From Cherax quadricarinatus (Eukaryota > Arthropoda > Malacostraca > Decapoda > Parastacidae): a stretch of 64,000 nucleotides of DNA. The notes below the pieces were generated by a model, which made no database searches, was not told the origin of the DNA, and saw nothing but the letters and a program-made list of their open reading frames with translations. The stretch covers positions 21,539,859 to 21,603,858 of the forward strand of contig NC_091301.1 of NCBI RefSeq assembly GCF_038502225.1, read 5' to 3'. Positions 58,800-64,000 of this stretch are shown in pieces (positions within the stretch are counted from its first letter, which is position 1; each line of letters starts with the position of its first letter). The position numbers and the translations under genes are program-made.

Positions 58800-60880
58800 A
58801 AACTGAATTGGTCATTCAGCCTGGCATGTGGATCTCTCCTTTTTTTTCATCTCCACAAAGTTAATCCCTGATAAGACAGAAGCACTGGATACAGAATCTG
58901 TTCCTTGGATTGTCCATACTGAAACCAACATCAATTTCAACATCAAGTTTTCACTCTTTCGTGCATGACTCTCTTTATAAACAGATGTTGTGAGATCTCT
59001 GGCATTTTTTTCCAGTTCTTCAAATTTGTTACACTGGTGTCACCATAATTGTACAAAAGTGTATCCTGTATCTTCATAATCTTGACACTGGTGCATAATT
59101 CCCAGCCGCGTGCGAAGCTTTGCTTACATTGTCATTTGCAGATCATTCCAAATGGTGGACATGAAGGCTGTATCAAAATGGTTCAACTTCTGCTTCAACA
59201 GTAGCTGACAGCAGTTGTCACTTTCAGGTCTGTCAGTTAAGCTTCAGCGACTTTCATAATAGTTATCTACTGCCATTACTTAGTGCTGACAGCCTCGTCG
59301 TTGACACAATTCAACTGACATGAGCAGTTTTCTTCATGTTCTTAATTATGCCCATCTTTGAGGTGAAGCAAAGAAACGTGTAAAATAAAAATTGCACAAA
59401 GAAAAGAAAAAAAAACTGCTTCAGTGCAATACTCGGCAACAAATTATCAACAAAATTCAGATTGTGGGTTAAACAGGAGACTCATTCAGTTTTACAGTTT
59501 TCTTTGTGAAATCTTGCTTGAACACCTGAGTGTATGCCCCTCCTATTGTTGATATTCTCATATGACCATGACCTGTAGTTTTCCACAGTGATGCCATGAG
59601 ATTCACGAACACTATTTAGAACCTCAAATAAATACTTCCCATCTGTTGTTGAACTGGGATGAGCCGAAGAAATCTTTCAACGACATATCTATCAATGGTG
59701 ATATAGCTGACTTTTACCGTCAGCTGATCAAAATTAATTCCCTACTATTTAGCTGTATTGTTTTAAGATTCCATGATTTTCCTACCCTCAGTTGGCAATA
59801 GGTTAAAATATTCATAAAATAAGATTGACGGAAGACACATTTCCTTTCCCTAGATTACCATGTATCTTAGTGTGATCTTCAGGAAATACGTCGAATTCTG
59901 CTAAAGAGGCCAATGCAACCCAAGATCTTTTACATTGTTTTGGAAAATTGTGCATCTCAATATCTCCACGAAATGCTAGTCCTCTCTCTTCAAGGCTCGT
60001 TACTACTGCACCAACTCTCCTCAAAACTTTAACCCGGAATTTAAAAGATCTTTCTTTCATCTTCTGCAGTTCTGCATCAATTCTGTTTGTTTTGGTGCTC
60101 GAGCATCGTGGAGTGTTCTTTGATGTGATCCTTTGACAGTTCCTGAGCAGCTATCCTTGTGTTTACATTCAGTCTAACATCAATATCAATTTGAAATTGA
60201 TTACAATACTTGCTGTGGCCAAATCATTTACATACACCAGTTTACCAGCTGAAGAAGAGCAGATGAGTCAGTCTCTCTAGATAATCTCTCTATTTCCCAA
60301 GTGTCTACTGATCATTTCTTGTTTTCATACCTTCTCTTATCAAATTTTCTACATGATGTTGAAAAGTTGGGATCGTCAATATTCTGAGATAAGGTGATAT
60401 CAGCAAAATAACTGATATCATAGTGACTTCTCTTCAGAATACACTCACTTGCAGGCATAGGCTTATTTAGTAAAGTTAGCATCTGATGTTATCTTCGGTG
60501 TATCTGTGATTTTTATATATCACATTATCTGTTTCCTAAGGGACATTAGCCTGTCCTTCACTAAATCTTTTTTTTTTTTCGAGAATAAGATTCTGCTCCA
60601 GGATAAACATTTTCAAAGATCCAACATTATCTTGATTATCTTGATCCAACTGTGCTGTTAATGGTGGAGAGTCCACCGGAGTATTGGCACAATCACGTTT
60701 CCGAGTTTTTCCTATTCTATTTTATAACTTACCTGCCTTGGTATCGACCCCCACCCGTTACGTGATTTATTATGAACATCAGAATGGATCCCTGGATACT
60801 CTTCAATGCTTCATTTGAATTTTCTCGTTTCTTCTTCTTATATCCTGACTCGCATTTTTTTTTTATCATTTCCATCAAAC
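58800..60880 (-). pseudogene. Decayed hAT-superfamily transposase (DUF4371/ZMYM-like)
   Basis: On the minus strand the blocks occur in the order expected for this family. An N-terminal basic segment SGYKKKKRENSNEALKSIQG lies at 60.85 kb. A TTF-zinc-finger-region-like ISRHLGNREII lies at about 60.3 kb. NRIDAELQKMKERSFKFRV leads into VVTSLEERGLAFRGDIE and LASLAEFDVFPEDHTKIHGN (59,812-60,095). Then come TDGKYLFEVLNSVRESHGIT, ENYRSWSYENINN and GVQARFHKEN (59.45-59.65 kb). Last are LNHFDTAFMSTIWNDLQM and KFEELEKNARDLT (58.98-59.2 kb). The segments LAERGLAFRG and LAEFDPFLxEHI are hallmarks of the family. Many stops and shifts. Terminal inverted repeats not found. Confidence 0.75.
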
Positions 60881-61309
60881 ACACTAGAAAACCTGGTTGA
60901 GGAATGGAGCGCAATCGCAAAAAAAAAAAATAAAATAAAAAATATTAAAAGAACGTTAAAGATAATTTTTATTTCAGAAATAGTGCGCACAATAAAGAAT
61001 TTTCGGTTCTATATGTACTTTATTTCTACATATCATTCTGAAAATAAAAATTCTGATTCATAATCCGGCACAGGTATAATAATTATTTACTTTTCTCTTT
61101 ATTTCTTATTATGGAGACTCGTGAAATTATTGTAGTAATTTTTCGTCCTACTGAATCAAAGATATTTGGAGCTCAACGCATTTTTTCCAAGAGTATTTTA
61201 GCGACAAGAATTTGCGTTAGGCTGTTTCCTATGCAGAGACGATAAATATGAATCGATGCAGGGCAGCTCAACCAGCTGTAAGTGAATCAGGTTGTGTTTT
61301 GTTTGTCAG
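60881..61309. other. AT-rich DNA, no gene seen
   Basis: Includes A-rich low-complexity sequence (60,917-60,945). A donor-like CTGTAAGTGA at about 61,277 lies only 32 bases before the acceptor-like site at 61,309. Confidence 0.35.
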
Positions 61310-61459
61310 GGAACCGGAAAATGCCTCGTGACTCGGATCTTTGTCAGATATCCCGCTCACTGATTAAACAACAGCTGCCTCTCCCGTACTGGCTATCAGT
61401 ATTAAGGAACGGCTGGCGTAACGTTGCTTTGTATCCACGGTTAATCTGGCTTATCAGAG
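61310..61459 (+). CDS. Candidate internal exon, function unknown
   Basis: Preceded by TTTTGTTTGTCAG and followed by GAGGTGAGTC, both good matches to splice consensus. The 150-base interval is open in exactly one plus frame (NRKMPRDSDLCQISRSLIKQ at the start, then about 30 more residues) with 2 bases before and 1 base after whole codons. The other two frames contain stops. I do not recognise the protein. A chance open frame of this length is not rare, so the call rests on the two splice signals together. Confidence 0.28.
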
Positions 61460-62310
61460 GTGAGTCTCCCAACATATTAAAAAAGACTAATCACTATATA
61501 GTTACCTAGGAGTTATGTAGATGCATTTCAGAGGTAGATCATATGTGAGATTATTCTTGATGTTTGGGATTAATGAATATAACATTTTGTGTCATACAGA
61601 TAATTAATTAGACGAGGCAGGACGAGGAGATTTCCTGGATAGAATTATTTTTTTTTTATATTTGTAAATGCCGTTTAATCCTGTCCAGTTTATCTTAAGT
61701 CGGTCTAAGTGTAGTTAGCGCTACTTATGCATTATATTGCAGTATTAATTTTGTGTTGGTCTAACTGGTTTCAGCGGAGTTATTGAAATGGTTAATTTAT
61801 ATTGTGTTTAAATGTGTTTTTATATTTTATAGAAGTATAAATCTATTTTCTGTGTGTTGACAGGTAATAATTCCTAATTATTATTATTATTATAATCAAA
61901 AAAGAAGCGCTAAGCCGAATAATTCCTAAGCAATAGAAACTTTACCTCAACTTGACCAAAACCTCATGACCATTGGACATGTGCTAATAACACCTTAGCT
62001 GCTGTACCGCTATCGTCCAGCTCTGGCTGACAAATTTCATTACGGGATGAGCGAAGAACCATTCTGTGTGGTGGAATATGTCCAAGAAACATTGTTAAAA
62101 AAATATTTCCACTATATAACCATCACAATAAGTAGGGCAGCAGCATACTGCTGATGTGCCCATTTTTGTAAACGAAAGAAAAAATCCCTGTGAAAGGAAA
62201 TAATTTAATTATTTGTTGTCTGTAAACACGAAACGATATGTGGAAGGATAGACTTAAAAGTATAGTAGTCTTAATTAAGGTTACACTATTAATCTATATA
62301 TATGCATCAT
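61460..62310. other. AT-rich DNA with a minus-strand SINE tail at 61.88 kb
   Basis: 61,877-61,918 (ATTATTATTATTATAATC, then AAGCGCTAAGCC) is a minus-strand piece of the AGCGC/(TAA) family. Nothing else noted. Confidence 0.45.
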
Positions 62311-62311
62311 T

Positions 62312-62720
62312 GGTAAGGCCTCATTCATGACGCTCAGCTCTGGTATCCACTTTTCAGACAAACATCAAAGAGCAGGAAAACATGAAGAAAAGGATGACAA
62401 AGTTAATCCACTGTATCGAGAATCTATCGCAGATCTATTGAAAGTTCTGAATCTACACTTTCCTGAAAGATGTAGACTGCGATGGTAATGAATGAGTACC
62501 GACAAGTTGATAAATTTATCAATTAATGAAGTGTACAAGTGAAACTCTGAAAAAAAGTAAAAGGGAAACTGGCACTGGGGGATAGTTACTCAAAATAAAA
62601 GTCGAATCAGTCAACTTAAATCGGATCAGTTTTAATACAATTAATGTGTATCGGTCGCTTCACAATCCAAAAAGGGAATCACAGCTCCCCAGAATCCCTG
62701 TCAGTCCCCTCTATCTCAAT
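62312..62720 (+). pseudogene. Decayed LINE C-terminal fragment
   Basis: Plus-strand translation gives LVRPHS, then ENMKKRMTKLIHCIENLS, matching the common LINE pattern LVRPHLEYA ... VQRRATKLIP.IRNLSY, with stops in between and a little further weakly similar sequence (LHNPKRESQLPR). Very diverged. Confidence 0.4.
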
Positions 62721-62779
62721 GCACACAAAAAAGGAATAGTACAGAGTGCGCAGCCAGTATTTAATGCAGGTGAGTATCA

Positions 62780-63650
62780 GTATTGGACATGTGAATGTCT
62801 CTTCTGATTGCTTAATAACTTATATCATTAAAACTCATATTATAATTTCTAAAAAAATTACCAAAACCAATTGGAACTCTCCAAAAAGACACACCAACTT
62901 GGAAAGATTAAAGCCCATCGGAAGAAGCATTCACTAGTTACCACAGAGACAGATATCCCAAAATATACAGTATTTTAGTTTTGAAGCCACTCAGAAGTTG
63001 CATTCTCAAGTTAGTTGTGTTAAAGTATTGAAACCGATCAGATAAGGCATTAATAAATTATCACTTAACAAACAATATTTCATTTTACAGTTTCTTCCAT
63101 AAATCTGACATTGTCACCTACACAAGTTAAGATCAGTCTAATTTTTGAAAGATATATCCGAGTTTAGTACCTGAGGCCAATTAGAAGAAGAGTTCTTTAT
63201 TTATTGCCTCGAATCTATTTCAGGTTTATTACTCATGTTAGCATATTAATAAATTTGCTTATATATGAAGCTAAAACTTACTGTGTTGTTCTGTCTTCAA
63301 GATATCAGCCATTGACCTCTAGAAGAAATGTTCTCGGGTTACTTCACGGAAAATATACTACACTCTTCTTATTAAAATGGCAAATTGCAACTTCTACATC
63401 TTACTAATTATCTAAACCTTCTTCTGAGTAGGATACACCACTGATGAGAGTTTGAAGTCGATCAGAAAAGGCTTTCTCAGGTTACAGGACAAAAAACAGA
63501 ATCAGGGCTGGAACTTGTACGTACAAGTGCCTGGTTACTCTATACAAGTAATGGAATTTTAAAGCCATTTTGATAAGGTGTTCTTAAGTTACAGACGAAA
63601 ACCTTGGAGGAAAAAGAAACCAACCACTTAAAGGTATACCTTTGTTGTGG
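62780..63650. repeat. Degenerate tandem repeat (TTTGAAGCCRATCAGAARARGC family)
   Basis: A motif of the form GAAGCCNATCAGAARAAGCAT with TTCTCAAGTTATCACAGA following recurs at about 62,910, 62,983, 63,033, 63,173, 63,316, 63,452 and 63,563. Spacing is irregular, mostly near 70 or 140 bases. Single inverted copies occur at about 30.2, 32.9, 37.35, 38.0 and 45.83 kb. Confidence 0.6.
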
Positions 63651-64000
63651 CGTACTCTGAGTGAGTTACATTTTATTTAGCATTCATCACACAGCCATTT
63701 ACAATACCTTCGCTTATTGTCCAGTTCAATCCGACAATCACATGGAAACTGGCTACTTCAGCCAAGGTGACATCACTCCGGCCAACCTGGCTGACTGGCA
63801 AACTTCTGCAGACACTGGTCGTAGCCACTCATGCTTTGAGTGGTTCTTGGATGCACTGTTATTACTCTGATATCTCCATACATTGAACATTGTACATAGT
63901 GAAAATATTGGTGAAAGAATACATGGGTAAAGAAATCTTCCCTTGCTACGTTTGCCTTGCCCTTGTTTTTAGTTGATGGCCTTGTTTTTCCTGACTTAGT
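63651..64000. other. No confident gene
   Basis: An open frame at 63,661-63,870 (69 codons) has unremarkable composition and no motif. It could be an exon end but there is no support for that. Confidence 0.3.

Noticed and set aside
63661..63870. 69-codon ORF at the right edge as a gene
   Set aside because: No motif, no splice or promoter support; length expected by chance.

Overview
This is eukaryotic nuclear DNA made almost entirely of repeats. No host gene can be called with confidence. The repeat repertoire points to a decapod crustacean (crayfish or lobster type). It includes Penelope-like elements (PLEs) with hammerhead-ribozyme-like termini, several LINE families, a tRNA-derived SINE with an (ATT)n tail, SINE-like pieces ending in TTTAGCGC plus (TAA)n, and many long (TA), (TC), (GT) and (TAA) microsatellites. 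The decapod assignment comes from remembered repeat families, not from a host gene, and needs a database search to confirm.

Layout. 1-9.59 kb: one 15-bp minisatellite with higher-order structure, running off the left edge. 9.6-16.3 kb: unique-looking DNA with SINE-like tails, (AT) arrays, a decayed PLE endonuclease remnant (14.3 kb) and the 3' end of a LINE (15.5-16.3 kb). 16.3-21.8 kb: a MITE, a small 10/20-bp minisatellite, a Penelope-like retroelement bounded by an 11-bp target-site duplication (16,980-19,341), and a second larger array of the same 10/20-bp family. 22-28 kb: PLE termini, an old LINE fragment, a CAA-rich repeat, a hAT-type non-autonomous transposon with an 8-bp duplication, and a candidate exon. 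28.4-30.2 kb: 26-bp minisatellite. 30.2-34 kb: PLE-type termini in inverted pairs, a SINE inserted into an older 20-bp tandem repeat, and a long palindrome. 34-42 kb: a 20-bp minisatellite, G-rich and microsatellite DNA, a perfect 152-bp palindrome between (TA) arrays, and a 14/15-bp minisatellite with a 584-bp higher-order period. 42-46 kb: an antisense SINE and a LINE fragment. 46.36-53.18 kb: a full-length LINE on the minus strand with a 14-bp target-site duplication. 53.6-57.25 kb: a second LINE (CR1/L2-like) on the plus strand ending in (TTGAA)5. 58.8-60.9 kb: a decayed hAT/ZMYM-like (DUF4371) transposase on the minus strand. 61-64 kb: a candidate exon, LINE debris and a degenerate tandem repeat also found as single copies elsewhere in the window.

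The coding capacity belongs to selfish elements: reverse transcriptases with GIY-YIG or APE-type endonucleases, a CCHC nucleic-acid-binding ORF1, and a DDE-type transposase. Nearly all are broken. The most interesting signal is a recurrent small structure at PLE-like termini: a hammerhead-type core (CTGATGA - hairpin - GAAA - short self-complementary stem III). It occurs in several diverged families, often as head-to-head inverted pairs. In the 37.7-kb family two core positions appear to have changed together (U3/A8 in place of C3/G8).
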